From Draconibacterium orientale (lineage in GTDB: Bacteria > Bacteroidota > Bacteroidia > Bacteroidales > Prolixibacteraceae), in assembly GCF_000626635.1 (NCBI RefSeq), contig NZ_CP007451.1, positions 1,364,001 through 1,428,000 of the forward strand: a stretch of 64,000 bases of DNA. The letters are read 5' to 3'. Below, piece by piece: positions 6,995 through 15,334 of the stretch (position 1 is its first letter; each line of letters begins with the position of its first letter). The translations under genes and the position numbers were made by a program. The notes below the pieces were generated by a model. The model saw only the letters and a program-made list of their open reading frames with translations. It did not search any database and was not told where the DNA came from.

Positions 6995-7772
6995 ATGAAT
7001 GCACCATATTCAAGGCAAGAAGACAAAGACATTTCAGTAGAAGAGAAATTACGCGCGTTGCATGAATTGCAGAGTGTTGTATCTGAAGTTGATAAAATAA
7101 AAACCCTAAGGGGTGAGCTTCCTTTGGAAGTTCAAGACTTGGAAGACGAAATTACCGGTTTAAAAACCAGGTTAGTAAACCTTGATGACGAGGTTAAAAA
7201 TCTGGATACTTCAATCAACAACAAAAAAATTGCGATTAAAGATTCGCAGGCGTTGATTGTAAAATACACCGAGCAGCAAAACAACGTTCGTAACAACCGC
7301 GAATTCGACTCGCTTTCGAAAGAAATTGAATTCCAAAACCTGGAAATCGAACTTTCTGAAAAACGAATTAAGGAGTTCACTGCCGAAATGGCTCAGAAAA
7401 AAGAAGCTATTACAGCATCAAAAGAACAGTTGAAAGAGCGCGAGGAAGATCTGGACAGAAAGAAAAACGAACTTTCGGAAATTACGGAAGAAACCAAGAT
7501 TGAAGAAGAAAAGCTAAGAGCGAAATCAGAAAAGATCGAGTCGTTTATCGAGCCTCGTTTGCTGGGTGCTTTTAAGCGTATTCGTAAAAATGCACGCAAC
7601 GGTTTGGCCGTGGTTACTATTCAGCGTGATGCTTGTGGTGGTTGCTTTAACAAAATTCCACCTCAGCGCCAGATGGACATTGCCAGCCGCAAAAAAAATT
7701 ATTGTTTGCGAATATTGCGGTCGTATTTTGGTTGACCAGAATATTAACGTAATTGATGATATTGCCGAGTAA
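6995..7772 (+). CDS. Zinc-ribbon coiled-coil protein (DUF164 type), frameshifted near the end
   Basis: A long coiled coil (about residues 15-190, rich in Glu/Lys) leads to a C4 zinc ribbon, as in the CT398/DUF164 family placed after Nif3-like genes. As written, the frame from ATG 6995 stops at 7735 with an unlike tail (NYCLRILRSYFG). Dropping one A from the A8 run at 7691-7698 restores ASRKKIIVCEYCGRILVDQN and a stop at 7770-7772, about 258 aa. The first CxxC (ACGGC, near residue 211) is before the run, the second (CEYC) only exists in the restored frame. So this is a base-call error, a real null allele or ribosomal slippage on A-rich sequence. I annotate the full extent. Confidence 0.85.
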
Positions 7773-7794
7773 GCATTAAAATATTGATTAAAAA

Positions 7795-7834
7795 AAGCCG
7801 GTTCAAGTATTTTTGACCGGTCTTTTTTTTTTTT
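7795..7834 (+). terminator. Rho-independent terminator after the MerR/Nif3/zinc-ribbon operon
   Basis: CCGGTTCAA (7798-7806) pairs with TTGACCGG (7813-7820) with one bulged T, followed by TC and a run of 12 T. It lies 25 bases after the restored stop of the zinc-ribbon gene. Confidence 0.85.
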
Positions 7835-7875
7835 GACGGACGTTTTTAAAAAGAATACTTTAAAATTCCGCGCAT

Positions 7876-7910
7876 AAAAAAATCCCGGCGTCCACTCCGG
7901 GATTTTTTTT
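7876..7910. terminator. Second, bidirectional terminator hairpin
   Basis: AATCCCGG (7881-7888) pairs with CCGGGATT (7897-7904), with A-run before and T-run after, so it can act on both strands. A related hairpin sequence occurs at 37592-37617. Confidence 0.75.
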
Positions 7911-8213
7911 CATTGCATCTATCCTTCTTTTGATTGACTCTGTTATTAAGAGTTTGTATAAATCGGGTTTGTACAATACAAATGTAGCGGATATGATTGA
8001 GCCACAGCATTAATTTTTGCCTAATTGAAGTAAACAAAAGCAGCATTTAGGTATGATGTTTTTCGAAATTGGTTGTGCAAGCATGCTTAAAAGGAGGGTT
8101 ATAAAACCCGAGTACCGACAGTGAAAAACCTTAAAAAGAAAAAAGCCGCTCCTTCCGAAACGACTTCCTCAAATTTGAACATTGTTGTTTATGTAACGAA
8201 AAATAAACTTCTT
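7911..8213. other. Interval without recognised features
   Basis: About 300 bases between the double terminator and the converging TPM gene. No gene, tRNA or strong repeat was recognised. Confidence 0.4.
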
Positions 8214-9008
8214 TTACCAGCTACCACCGGCGCCTCCGCCACCAAAGCTTCCGCCGCCAAAACCACCGAAGCCTCCACCTCCGAAACTTCCGCTACCCGA
8301 CGAAAAGTTTCCAAACGAACCTGATGAACGCTGACTTCCCGATAGCATTCCCATGGCTAACCAAAATGGTAAACTTCTGCCCGGTGAATAAAACCGGCCT
8401 CTCCGGCTCTTACCGAACAGGGTGATCAGCAACACAAAAAAGATGATTACAAACGGAATTCCGGCACTGCCGCCGGCGTTAACCTTTTCCTGGTAATTCG
8501 CCGCGGTATATTCGCCGCGGGTGATATCCATGATTACGTTTAATCCTGCCGCCAGTCCGCCGTAATAATCATTCTGTTTGAAGCGCGGAATCATTTCTTC
8601 GTTAACGATTGTGGTATTTAAAATGGCATCAGGCAAAACACCTTCCAGCCCGTAGCCCGTGGCGATAAAAACCTCACCTCTGCTGTTGCCTGTTTTTGGC
8701 TTTACCACTACCACCAAACCATTATCATTGCCTTTTTGGCCTACACCCCAATTTTCGCCAAGGCGTTGTGCATAATCAGCGCGATCATATCCTTCCAGAT
8801 CAGGAACGGTTACCACAACAATTTGTGTGGAAGTTTTTCGTGCAAACTGTGCCAGTGCACTTTCCATATTTTGCTTTTCGCCATCGCTTAAAACATGGGC
8901 AAAATCGTTTACTAAACGTTCCGGTTGCGGACGTTCGGGAATTTGTGCCAAAATGCTTGTGGCGCTTACGATCAGTGCAATTAGTAATATTATTGATTTT
9001 TTCATCAT
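8214..9008 (-). CDS. TPM-domain secreted/membrane protein (YgcG family)
   Basis: A 264-aa protein. A signal sequence (about 1-22, ending SILAQ) is followed by a TPM domain (about 30-170; LVNDFAHVLSDGEK, TQIVVVTVPDL, GENWGVGQKGNDNGLVVVV), a membrane helix (about 183-200, IPFVIIFFVLLITLFG) and a Gly/Ser/Phe-rich tail ending GGGGAGGSW. The family is linked to photosystem repair in plants and is often paired with LemA in bacteria; the bacterial role is unclear. It is the last gene of the lemA-TPM-TPM run on the minus strand. The start may be either of two adjacent ATGs. Confidence 0.9.
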   Translation of the reverse strand: MMKKSIILLIALIVSATSILAQIPERPQPERLVNDFAHVLSDGEKQNMESALAQFARKTSTQIVVVTVPDLEGYDRADYAQRLGENWGVGQKGNDNGLVVVVKPKTGNSRGEVFIATGYGLEGVLPDAILNTTIVNEEMIPRFKQNDYYGGLAAGLNVIMDITRGEYTAANYQEKVNAGGSAGIPFVIIFFVLLITLFGKSRRGRFYSPGRSLPFWLAMGMLSGSQRSSGSFGNFSSGSGSFGGGGFGGFGGGSFGGGGAGGSW

Positions 9009-9107
9009 ATCTGTTTATTTACCCCTCTGCCTTCGCGAGGGAAGAACGTTTCTTAGGAAGCTTTGACATCAACATGTTTTCCCTAAAAAACGAGAAAAGT
9101 TCGATTC

Positions 9108-9545
9108 CTATTTCCCGAACGAAATTTCGTCCGATAATTCATTCACATCATCATCCTGGTAGGGAAAATGCGTTTTTAACTGTTCGCCTGCCATTACTAT
9201 TCCATCGGCCAGAGCTTCAGCGTATTTCCCTTCTTTTAATTTGGCAATCACCACTTCCTTGGTACTTTCCCAAAAATCGTCGGGCACTTTTTGGTTGATT
9301 CCGCCATCGCCCAAAATCGCAAACCGTTTATCCTCAACCGCCAGGTAAAAAAGAACACCATTACGTAATTCAGTTTTGTGCATTTCCAGTTTTTCGAAAA
9401 TATACGCTGCCCGGTCTAACACATCGCCGGCACAATGTTTTTCAATATGCACCCGTATCTCGCCCGAGGTATTGGTTTCGGCCACCCGAATGGCATTGGT
9501 AATTTGCAGTTTTCCTGCTTCGTTAAAGTATTTTTGAACTCTCAT
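9108..9545 (-). CDS. Second TPM-domain protein, cytosolic type
   Basis: A 145-aa protein with a bare TPM domain and no signal peptide: NTSGEIRVHIEKHC near residue 25, DKRFAILGDGGINQKVP near 80-100, and an acidic end (YQDDDVNELSDEISFGK). I choose the ATG at 9543-9545 (MRVQKYFNEAGKL) because AAGGAG lies just before it and homologues begin close to this point; the frame stays open 11 codons upstream. It sits between lemA and the membrane-anchored TPM gene, all on one strand, so the three likely form one transcript. Confidence 0.85.
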   Translation of the reverse strand: MRVQKYFNEAGKLQITNAIRVAETNTSGEIRVHIEKHCAGDVLDRAAYIFEKLEMHKTELRNGVLFYLAVEDKRFAILGDGGINQKVPDDFWESTKEVVIAKLKEGKYAEALADGIVMAGEQLKTHFPYQDDDVNELSDEISFGK

Positions 9546-9655
9546 AATCTCCTTCATTTTATTATTACTGCATCCCAACAGAATGCTTCTCCTCTTCCCT
9601 TGTCAGATGCTGAATCCATCAGCTGACGAACAGCATGACATCCTTTTCAAAACTA

Positions 9656-10234
9656 TTAAAACTGTACTTCAGGAGCCTGTTCTGCACCTTGCTGCGCTTC
9701 GAAATAGGTTTTCTTTTCGAAACCAAACCAACCGGCATAGATTACCCGCGGAAATTTCCGGATATAGGCGTTGTACGATTGTGTTGTTTGATTGAATTTA
9801 CGTCGTTCCACGGCAATACGGTTCTCTGTTCCTTCCAGCTGCGCCTGCAATTCCAGAAAATTCTGGTTGGCTTTTAAATCAGGGTAACGCTCAACCACCA
9901 CCATTAACTTGCTTAAAGCAGAAGAAAGTCCTTCCTGTGCCTGGTTAAATTGTTGAAGCGACTGCGCATTTAATTTTGTAGGATCCACATTCACAGAGGT
10001 AGCTTTCGAGCGCGCTTCAATAACGCCGGTTAGCGTTTCCTGCTCGTGCTCGGCATAGCCTTTTACGGTGTTCACCAGGTTTGGGATCAGATCGGCACGA
10101 CGCTGATACACGTTTTCAACCTGTGCCCACGATGCAGTTACCTGCTCATCCATTTCCACCATTTTGTTGTAACCACAACTCGAAAATAAAACTACACTTA
10201 CTAACGCTATTAATACAATTCTAAATCTTTTCAT
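9656..10234 (-). CDS. lemA: LemA family lipoprotein
   Basis: A 192-aa LemA protein. The N-terminus MKRFRIVLIALVSVVLFSSC gives a lipoprotein signal with lipidated C20, unlike the single-helix anchor of many LemA proteins. The helical body shows the family motif VYQRRADLIPNLVNTVKGYA near 43-63 and QAEEGLSSALSKLM-type helices. Function is not well defined; LemA and TPM genes travel together. First gene of the lemA-TPM-TPM run. Confidence 0.92.
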   Translation of the reverse strand: MKRFRIVLIALVSVVLFSSCGYNKMVEMDEQVTASWAQVENVYQRRADLIPNLVNTVKGYAEHEQETLTGVIEARSKATSVNVDPTKLNAQSLQQFNQAQEGLSSALSKLMVVVERYPDLKANQNFLELQAQLEGTENRIAVERRKFNQTTQSYNAYIRKFPRVIYAGWFGFEKKTYFEAQQGAEQAPEVQF

Positions 10235-10379
10235 CTATTCAATTATTAATTGTTTTCCCTTTAATTTATACAATAAGCACAAATATTTCCAAAAGGTGTG
10301 AAATATCAGAAGTAAATTCGGGGAAAGGCGATAATTTGCCGTTGTATTTCGAAATAATTAAGATTAAAGTAGAGGAACC

Positions 10380-12383
10380 ATGGATTTAGCAGCATTTAAA
10401 ACCGCCATTTTACAAGGGATACCGAACGAACTTCCAATGCCGAAACCGTATGAAACCAACATTAACCATGCCCCCAAAAGAAAGGACATATTATCGGCGA
10501 ATGAAAAAAAACTGGCGTTAAAAAATGCTTTGCGTTATTTCCCTACGAAATTCCATGAAGTACTTGCCCCCGAGTTTTTGAACGAACTGGAAACTTTCGG
10601 GCGTATTTACATGTACCGCTTTCGCCCCGATTACAAAATGTATGCGCGCCCCATTGATGAATACCCGGCCAAATCGAAACAGGCAGCATCGATTATGCTG
10701 ATGATTCAGAACAACCTGGATTACGCGGTGGCACAACATCCGCACGAACTGATCACCTACGGTGGAAACGGTGCGGTTTTTCAGAACTGGGCGCAGTACC
10801 TACTTACCATGAAATACCTGGCCGAAATGACCGACGAACAAACGCTGGTGATGTATTCGGGGCACCCGATGGGTTTATTCCCGTCGCATAAAAATGCACC
10901 GCGTGTTGTAGTTACCAACGGCATGGTAATTCCGAACTATTCGGGCCGCGACGATTACGAACGAATGAATGCACTTGGCGTTTCGCAATACGGACAAATG
11001 ACTGCCGGATCGTACATGTACATTGGCCCGCAAGGCATTGTGCACGGCACTACCATTACGGTTATGAATGCCGCCCGCCTACACTCGCCCGGCGATTTTG
11101 GAGGCAAAATATTCGTAACCAGTGGCCTGGGAGGCATGTCGGGAGCACAACCCAAAGCAACAGTAATTGCCGGAATGGTTTGTATTGTTGCCGAAGTGAA
11201 TCCGAAAGCGGTAGAAGTTCGCCACAGCCAAGGTTGGGTTGATGAAGTTTATACCGACCTGAATGAATTGATGGCTCGTGCACTAAAAGCCCGCGAAAAC
11301 AAAGAAGCTGTTTCAATCGCATACCAGGGTAATATTGTTGATTTGTGGGAAAAACTGGCTGAAGAAAATATTCCAGTAGAGTTGGGCTCCGATCAAACGT
11401 CGTTACATAATCCGTTTGCAGGAGGTTACTACCCCGCCGGATTGAGTTTCGAGGAAGCGAATAAAATAATGGCCGAAAATCCGGAACAGTTTCAAGAAGA
11501 AGTTTATAAAACCCTGCGCCGACATGTAGCTGCCGTGAATAAACTTACACAAAATGGCATGTATTTTTGGGATTACGGCAATGCCTTTTTACTGGAAGCC
11601 AGTAGAGCCGGCGCCGATATTACCAAAGCCGATGGTAAGTTTAAATACCCGTCGTACGTTCAGGATATTATGGGACCGCTGTTTTTTGATTATGGTTTTG
11701 GGCCATTCCGCTGGGTGTGTACCTCAGGAAAAGCAGAGGATTTGGAAACTACGGATAAAATTGCAGCCGAAGTACTGACTGAAATAGCAGCCTCAGCACC
11801 GGAAGAAATTACCCGCCAAATGGAAGACAATATTCACTGGATAAACGAAGCCGGTAAAAACAAACTGGTTGTGGGTTCGCAAGCTCGAATTTTATATGCC
11901 GATTGCAACGGACGTACAAAAATTGCGAAAGCCTTTAACGATGCTATTGCCGACGGACGCATTTCTGCTCCCATTGTTTTGGGGCGCGATCACCACGATG
12001 TGTCGGGTACTGATTCACCTTACCGCGAAACGTCTAATATTTACGATGGTTCGTCGTTTACAGCCGACATGGCTGTGCAGAATTTCGTGGGCGACGGTTT
12101 CCGTGGCGCTACCTGGATTTCGTTGCACAACGGCGGTGGTGTTGGTTGGGGAGAAGTAATTAACGGCGGTTTTGGGATGACCATCGACGGCTCGCCCGAA
12201 GCAGAAGAACGCCTGAAAATGATGTTGCACTGGGATGTAAACAACGGCATTTCGCGCCGCAGCTGGGCACGCAATAAACCGGCACGTTTTGCCATTGAGC
12301 AGGCCATGAAAGAAAATCCGGATTTGAAAGTTACTTTACCAGAAGAAGCTGATGACGAACTGCTGGATGGGCTCTTTAAATAG
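10380..12383 (+). CDS. hutU: Urocanate hydratase
   Basis: A 667-aa urocanase, which turns urocanate into 4-imidazolone-5-propanoate in histidine breakdown using tightly bound NAD as electrophile. It has the NAD-site motif GLGGMSGAQPKA (about 249-260) and the active-site segment FDYGFGPFRWVCTSG (about 436-450), plus the C-terminal GRDHHDVSGTDSPYRETSN block. The length is that of the long Bacteroidota form (about 660-680 aa, against about 556 in Pseudomonas). AGAGGAACC precedes the ATG. No hutH, hutI or ftcD neighbour is in the window, so the pathway genes are split or elsewhere. Confidence 0.96.
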   Translation: MDLAAFKTAILQGIPNELPMPKPYETNINHAPKRKDILSANEKKLALKNALRYFPTKFHEVLAPEFLNELETFGRIYMYRFRPDYKMYARPIDEYPAKSKQAASIMLMIQNNLDYAVAQHPHELITYGGNGAVFQNWAQYLLTMKYLAEMTDEQTLVMYSGHPMGLFPSHKNAPRVVVTNGMVIPNYSGRDDYERMNALGVSQYGQMTAGSYMYIGPQGIVHGTTITVMNAARLHSPGDFGGKIFVTSGLGGMSGAQPKATVIAGMVCIVAEVNPKAVEVRHSQGWVDEVYTDLNELMARALKARENKEAVSIAYQGNIVDLWEKLAEENIPVELGSDQTSLHNPFAGGYYPAGLSFEEANKIMAENPEQFQEEVYKTLRRHVAAVNKLTQNGMYFWDYGNAFLLEASRAGADITKADGKFKYPSYVQDIMGPLFFDYGFGPFRWVCTSGKAEDLETTDKIAAEVLTEIAASAPEEITRQMEDNIHWINEAGKNKLVVGSQARILYADCNGRTKIAKAFNDAIADGRISAPIVLGRDHHDVSGTDSPYRETSNIYDGSSFTADMAVQNFVGDGFRGATWISLHNGGGVGWGEVINGGFGMTIDGSPEAEERLKMMLHWDVNNGISRRSWARNKPARFAIEQAMKENPDLKVTLPEEADDELLDGLFK

Positions 12384-12433
12384 GCTCACTTTATAAACAA
12401 GCATGTTCCGTAATTCATTATGAATTGGAGTAA

Positions 12434-12679
12434 CGTACTGAGTACGATCGGTGAAAACAGTGGTAGTGATGAAACGTACTGAGTACGATCAGTGAAAACT
12501 GTGGTAGTAATGAAACGTACTGAGTACGATTGAGAAAAACTCTGAGAATGGCCCATCGTACTGAGTACGATTAGAGAAAACCGCATAACTGAAGCATCGT
12601 ACTAAGTACAATAGCTAAAGATTAAAGTGGCAGAGCATCGTAGTCAGTACATTTAGAGAATTATACTTCACCGCTGAAG
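12434..12679. repeat. Six 41-bp tandem units each bearing a 13-bp palindrome
   Basis: Units begin at 12434, 12475, 12516, 12557, 12598 and 12639, exactly 41 bases apart. Units 1-4 start with the perfect palindrome CGTACTGAGTACG; unit 5 has CGTACTAAGTACA and unit 6 CGTAGTCAGTACA. The remaining 28 bases drift from unit to unit. The array fills the space between hutU and the stop codon of the convergent thioredoxin gene exactly. It is not a CRISPR: there are no unique spacers of constant identity class and no cas genes. Confidence 0.9.
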
Positions 12680-13012
12680 CTAATCAAAAAGCATGGAATA
12701 ATAGCGCCCAATTTCATCCTGAAGTTCTCCAACACTAAAGGCGCGACTTTTTCGAATGGTTTCGCGGCCATCGAAAAACACCACGATTGTTGGCGCGGTA
12801 AATACGCTGTTTTGTGCAGCTATTTCAGCCAGCACATCTGATTTTACGTAAAGCAACTGCATTTTCGGAAACGCCGTTGTTACCATTTCCTCTACTTTTG
12901 GTTTTAACACTTTACACACCGAACAAGCTTCGTTTGAGAAATACGCCAATACTGCAGCATTTTCTTCCTTCTGCACTAAAAACTCGTCGAGTGATTTTAT
13001 TTCCTTGAACAT
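12680..13012 (-). CDS. Thioredoxin-family protein
   Basis: A 110-aa single-domain thioredoxin fold without signal peptide. The active site is C30-S-V-C33 in NEACSVCK, an unusual dipeptide compared with CGPC, followed by a cis-Pro loop FTAPTIVVFFDG. These small cytosolic proteins reduce disulfides or act as oxidant sensors; the specific partner is unknown. The stop codon abuts the 41-bp array. Confidence 0.87.
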   Translation of the reverse strand: MFKEIKSLDEFLVQKEENAAVLAYFSNEACSVCKVLKPKVEEMVTTAFPKMQLLYVKSDVLAEIAAQNSVFTAPTIVVFFDGRETIRKSRAFSVGELQDEIGRYYSMLFD

Positions 13013-13080
13013 GGTAGATACTGGATGCTGGTTACTGTATACTAGATGCTGGATGCTGGATGCTGGATACTTCGTTCTGG
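13013..13080. repeat. Short GGATGCT/TGGATAC-rich low-complexity repeat
   Basis: The stretch holds four close copies of ATGCTGG with variants (GCTGGTTACT, AGATGCTGGATGCTGG, GCTGGATAC). A related stretch lies at 36209-36252 (CCGGATGCTGGA ... TGGATACTCG ... TCTGGATGCTG). Both lie just upstream of minus-strand genes. Confidence 0.6.
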
Positions 13081-13090
13081 TTAATGAAAA

Positions 13091-13132
13091 GGATCCGATC
13101 CGTATAATTTTCAGTTAAAACGGATCGGATCC
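13091..13132 (-). terminator. Terminator with GGATCGGATC stem
   Basis: A 13-bp stem (13091-13103 with 13120-13132) has the core GGATCCGATCCG and a 16-nt loop. On the minus strand it is followed by TTTTCATT, 10 bases after the stop of the CoA-binding protein gene, which it probably ends. The same GGATCGGATC core appears in the stem at 35070-35107. Confidence 0.75.
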
Positions 13133-13142
13133 CTTTGTTTTG

Positions 13143-13505
13143 TTAATACGCCCCGATACTTAGCAACACCAAAGTACAAGCTTCTTCGGCTTCAATTCCG
13201 TTGTTTTTCAGTTTTTCGGCAAACTCCGGATTTTCTGTTCCCGGGTTAAAAATAACACGTTGCGGTTTCATTCTTATAATATCCGAATAATACCCGGGCT
13301 GATGTTGTGGCCCCACATAAAGTGTTACAGTATGCACTCGTTCGTTTTGCGGAAAAGTTGTTTCAATGGCAACATCATCAACCTGTCCGTTGCGTTTAGC
13401 CAGCGCCACAACCTCGTGTTCGTTCCGCCGAAGTGCCAGAATTGCTTTATTGGAGTAGCGTGCCGGATTTTCGCTGGCCCCGATAACAAGTGTGCGTTTG
13501 CTCAT
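13143..13505 (-). CDS. CoA-binding domain protein (YccU-like)
   Basis: A 120-aa protein with a Rossmann-type CoA-binding domain: TLVIGASENPARYSNKA at the N-terminus and a C-terminal GIEAEEACTLVLLS motif typical of the YccU family, although here the usual Cys-Thr pair is CTLV. The biological role is unknown. Its start directly abuts the stop of ispF (13505/13506), so the two are cotranscribed. Confidence 0.88.
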   Translation of the reverse strand: MSKRTLVIGASENPARYSNKAILALRRNEHEVVALAKRNGQVDDVAIETTFPQNERVHTVTLYVGPQHQPGYYSDIIRMKPQRVIFNPGTENPEFAEKLKNNGIEAEEACTLVLLSIGAY

Positions 13506-13985
13506 TTACATACGTTTTAAAAGTACCACCGCATTAACCGACATGCCTTCTTCGCGGCCTTCAAAACCCAACGTTTCGGTAGTTGTTGCCTTCACCGACA
13601 CGCGATCGACATCGATTTCCAAAACATCGGCCATACATTGTTCCATCGCCGGAATATGTGGTTTTAGCTTTGGTTGCTGCGCCTGAACGGTTGAGTCGAT
13701 ATTTACAATTTCGTAGCCCTTTTGCTTTACCAGCTCATACGACTTTTTAAGCAAAATTTTACTGTCGATATTCTTGAACTCAGCGGCAGTATCAGGGAAA
13801 TGAGTCCCGATATCGCGCAATTTCAGTGCACCCAGCATGGCATCGCAAATGGCGTGTATCAGCACATCGCCGTCAGAATGTGCCACCGTTCCCTTACTGT
13901 GGGGAATAAGAATACCGCCTAACCACAAGGTTTCTCCTTCGGCCAGACGGTGCACATCATATCCTTGTCCGATTCTGAAATCCAT
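13506..13985 (-). CDS. ispF: 2-C-methyl-D-erythritol 2,4-cyclodiphosphate synthase
   Basis: A 159-aa IspF, the MEP-pathway enzyme forming the cyclic diphosphate with release of CMP. Metal ligands D10 and H12 (GYDVHRL) and H44 (DVLIHAICDAMLG) are in place, the trimer CMP site has KATTTETLGFEGR near residue 132-144, and the length is normal. It overlaps the stop of porV by one base (TAATG) and abuts the CoA-binding gene. Confidence 0.97.
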   Translation of the reverse strand: MDFRIGQGYDVHRLAEGETLWLGGILIPHSKGTVAHSDGDVLIHAICDAMLGALKLRDIGTHFPDTAAEFKNIDSKILLKKSYELVKQKGYEIVNIDSTVQAQQPKLKPHIPAMEQCMADVLEIDVDRVSVKATTTETLGFEGREEGMSVNAVVLLKRM

Positions 13986-15160
13986 TAGCGCTGGCTACTA
14001 AATGCGTCAATATCAAACGCTAGCGAGAAACGCAGCGTATTTTCCAATGGGTGGTTACGTTGTGTTGGCAACAGGTAGGAAAAATCGAGCGCAAAAACGT
14101 TCATTTTTAAACCGGCACCTGCAGTAATAAACTGGCGGTTACCTTTGTTTTCGTTCTCGTAGAAATAACCGGCGCGCAAAGCAAACTGTTTGTTGTACCA
14201 GTACTCAACACCTACCGACCACGTAATTTCCTGCATCTCTTCTTTTAAACCGCCAGGTGCATCGCCAAACGATTTGAAAATACCTTCGATAACACCAATA
14301 TCAGAGTTAATACCCCCTGACCAAATTACATCGCCCTCGCCATAACCGGTTGAATCGACCGGAGGAGTTGGCACCAATAATTTATTGGCTTCAACTGCAA
14401 AAGCAAACGAGTTGTAATCGTCGAGCTCCATGGTGTACGAAGCACCCAGTTTCAAGGTAGTTGGGATGAAGTCTTTTACGTCTCCATCGGTATAAGATAT
14501 TTTTGAACCAATATTCTGGATATTGATACCGGCAGCAAAAATATTGTCTTGCCGGCCTGCTCTGAATTCGTTGTAATAATAAAAAGCCACATCGGCTGCA
14601 AACGAAGTACCAGCACTGCTTTCCACACCGTTAACTAACTGTCCGCCGGTAAGGTCGGAACGAATATAGCGTACAGCAACTGCTCCCGAAAACTGTTCAC
14701 TTAAAAGACGAGAGTAACCAAAATCGATAGCAAATTCGTTCGGACTTTGTTGCCCCATAAATTCTCCCTGATCAGAAGTAAAAGCGATATCGCCCAATGC
14801 AAAATAGCGCAACGAAGCACTAATCGCCTGCACATCATCCAGTTTCTTGTATCCAGACAAGTAAGCCAGATTTATATCGTCAACCAGGTTACGCAACCAT
14901 GGCGAATACGATAAACCAACTCCCATCTCACTCTCCATAAAAACATATTTTGCGGGGTTCCAGTGTTGCGAATTCACATCGGCGGTGGTACCCACTCCGG
15001 CATCCCCCATACCTCCTGCGCGCGAATCAGGCGTAATAGCCAAAAACGGAACGGCGGTGGATATTGCATTGGCACCCGACAAGGTTCCTTGTGCCATTAC
15101 AGTCTCAGTTACCGTGGCAACCAGAGCCACCACAAATAAAATTCGTATTAATTTAATCAT
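13985..15160 (-). CDS. porV: Type IX secretion outer membrane protein PorV (LptO)
   Basis: A 391-aa FadL-like beta-barrel. The signal peptide (about 1-23, ending VMAQG) is followed by NAISTAVPFLAITPDSRAGGMGDAG, a segment characteristic of PorV, and alternating amphipathic strands to the C-terminus. PorV is the shuttle that carries T9SS cargo from the SprA channel to the PorU attachment complex at the outer surface. It follows porU on the same strand after a 174-base gap with its own promoter-like element, and precedes ispF with a one-base overlap. The porU-porV-gldJ neighbourhood matches that of Flavobacterium. Confidence 0.94.
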   Translation of the reverse strand: MIKLIRILFVVALVATVTETVMAQGTLSGANAISTAVPFLAITPDSRAGGMGDAGVGTTADVNSQHWNPAKYVFMESEMGVGLSYSPWLRNLVDDINLAYLSGYKKLDDVQAISASLRYFALGDIAFTSDQGEFMGQQSPNEFAIDFGYSRLLSEQFSGAVAVRYIRSDLTGGQLVNGVESSAGTSFAADVAFYYYNEFRAGRQDNIFAAGINIQNIGSKISYTDGDVKDFIPTTLKLGASYTMELDDYNSFAFAVEANKLLVPTPPVDSTGYGEGDVIWSGGINSDIGVIEGIFKSFGDAPGGLKEEMQEITWSVGVEYWYNKQFALRAGYFYENENKGNRQFITAGAGLKMNVFALDFSYLLPTQRNHPLENTLRFSLAFDIDAFSSQR

Positions 15161-15180
15161 ACCTTTAAAAATTGAGCGTG

Positions 15181-15188
15181 CAAAGATA
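15181..15188 (-). promoter_or_regulatory. Promoter -7 element (TATCTTTG) for porV
   Basis: On the minus strand TATCTTTG matches the Bacteroidota TAnnTTTG element exactly; a transcript starting about 5 bases later would have a leader of about 16 bases with AAAGG before the porV ATG. Confidence 0.6.
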
Positions 15189-15334
15189 TAACATTTGTCC
15201 TTGCAGCAATAGGTTAAAACTTTACCCTGAATACTTTTACATTACGGGTGTAGCTATCCTTTTGTTGTAGTTGTTAGCCTACAAAATTGAGAACGCAGCT
15301 TTTAAAGAAAAATTTTGCAGAGGTTGAAAAATTA

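Noticed and set aside
8121-8324. Ser/Thr/Ala/Lys-rich open frame of 67 codons
   Set aside because: It is the antisense shadow of the Gly-rich tail of the TPM gene.
12434-12679. Possible CRISPR array
   Set aside because: The repeated part is a 13-bp palindrome and the linkers are related to one another rather than unique; no cas genes.
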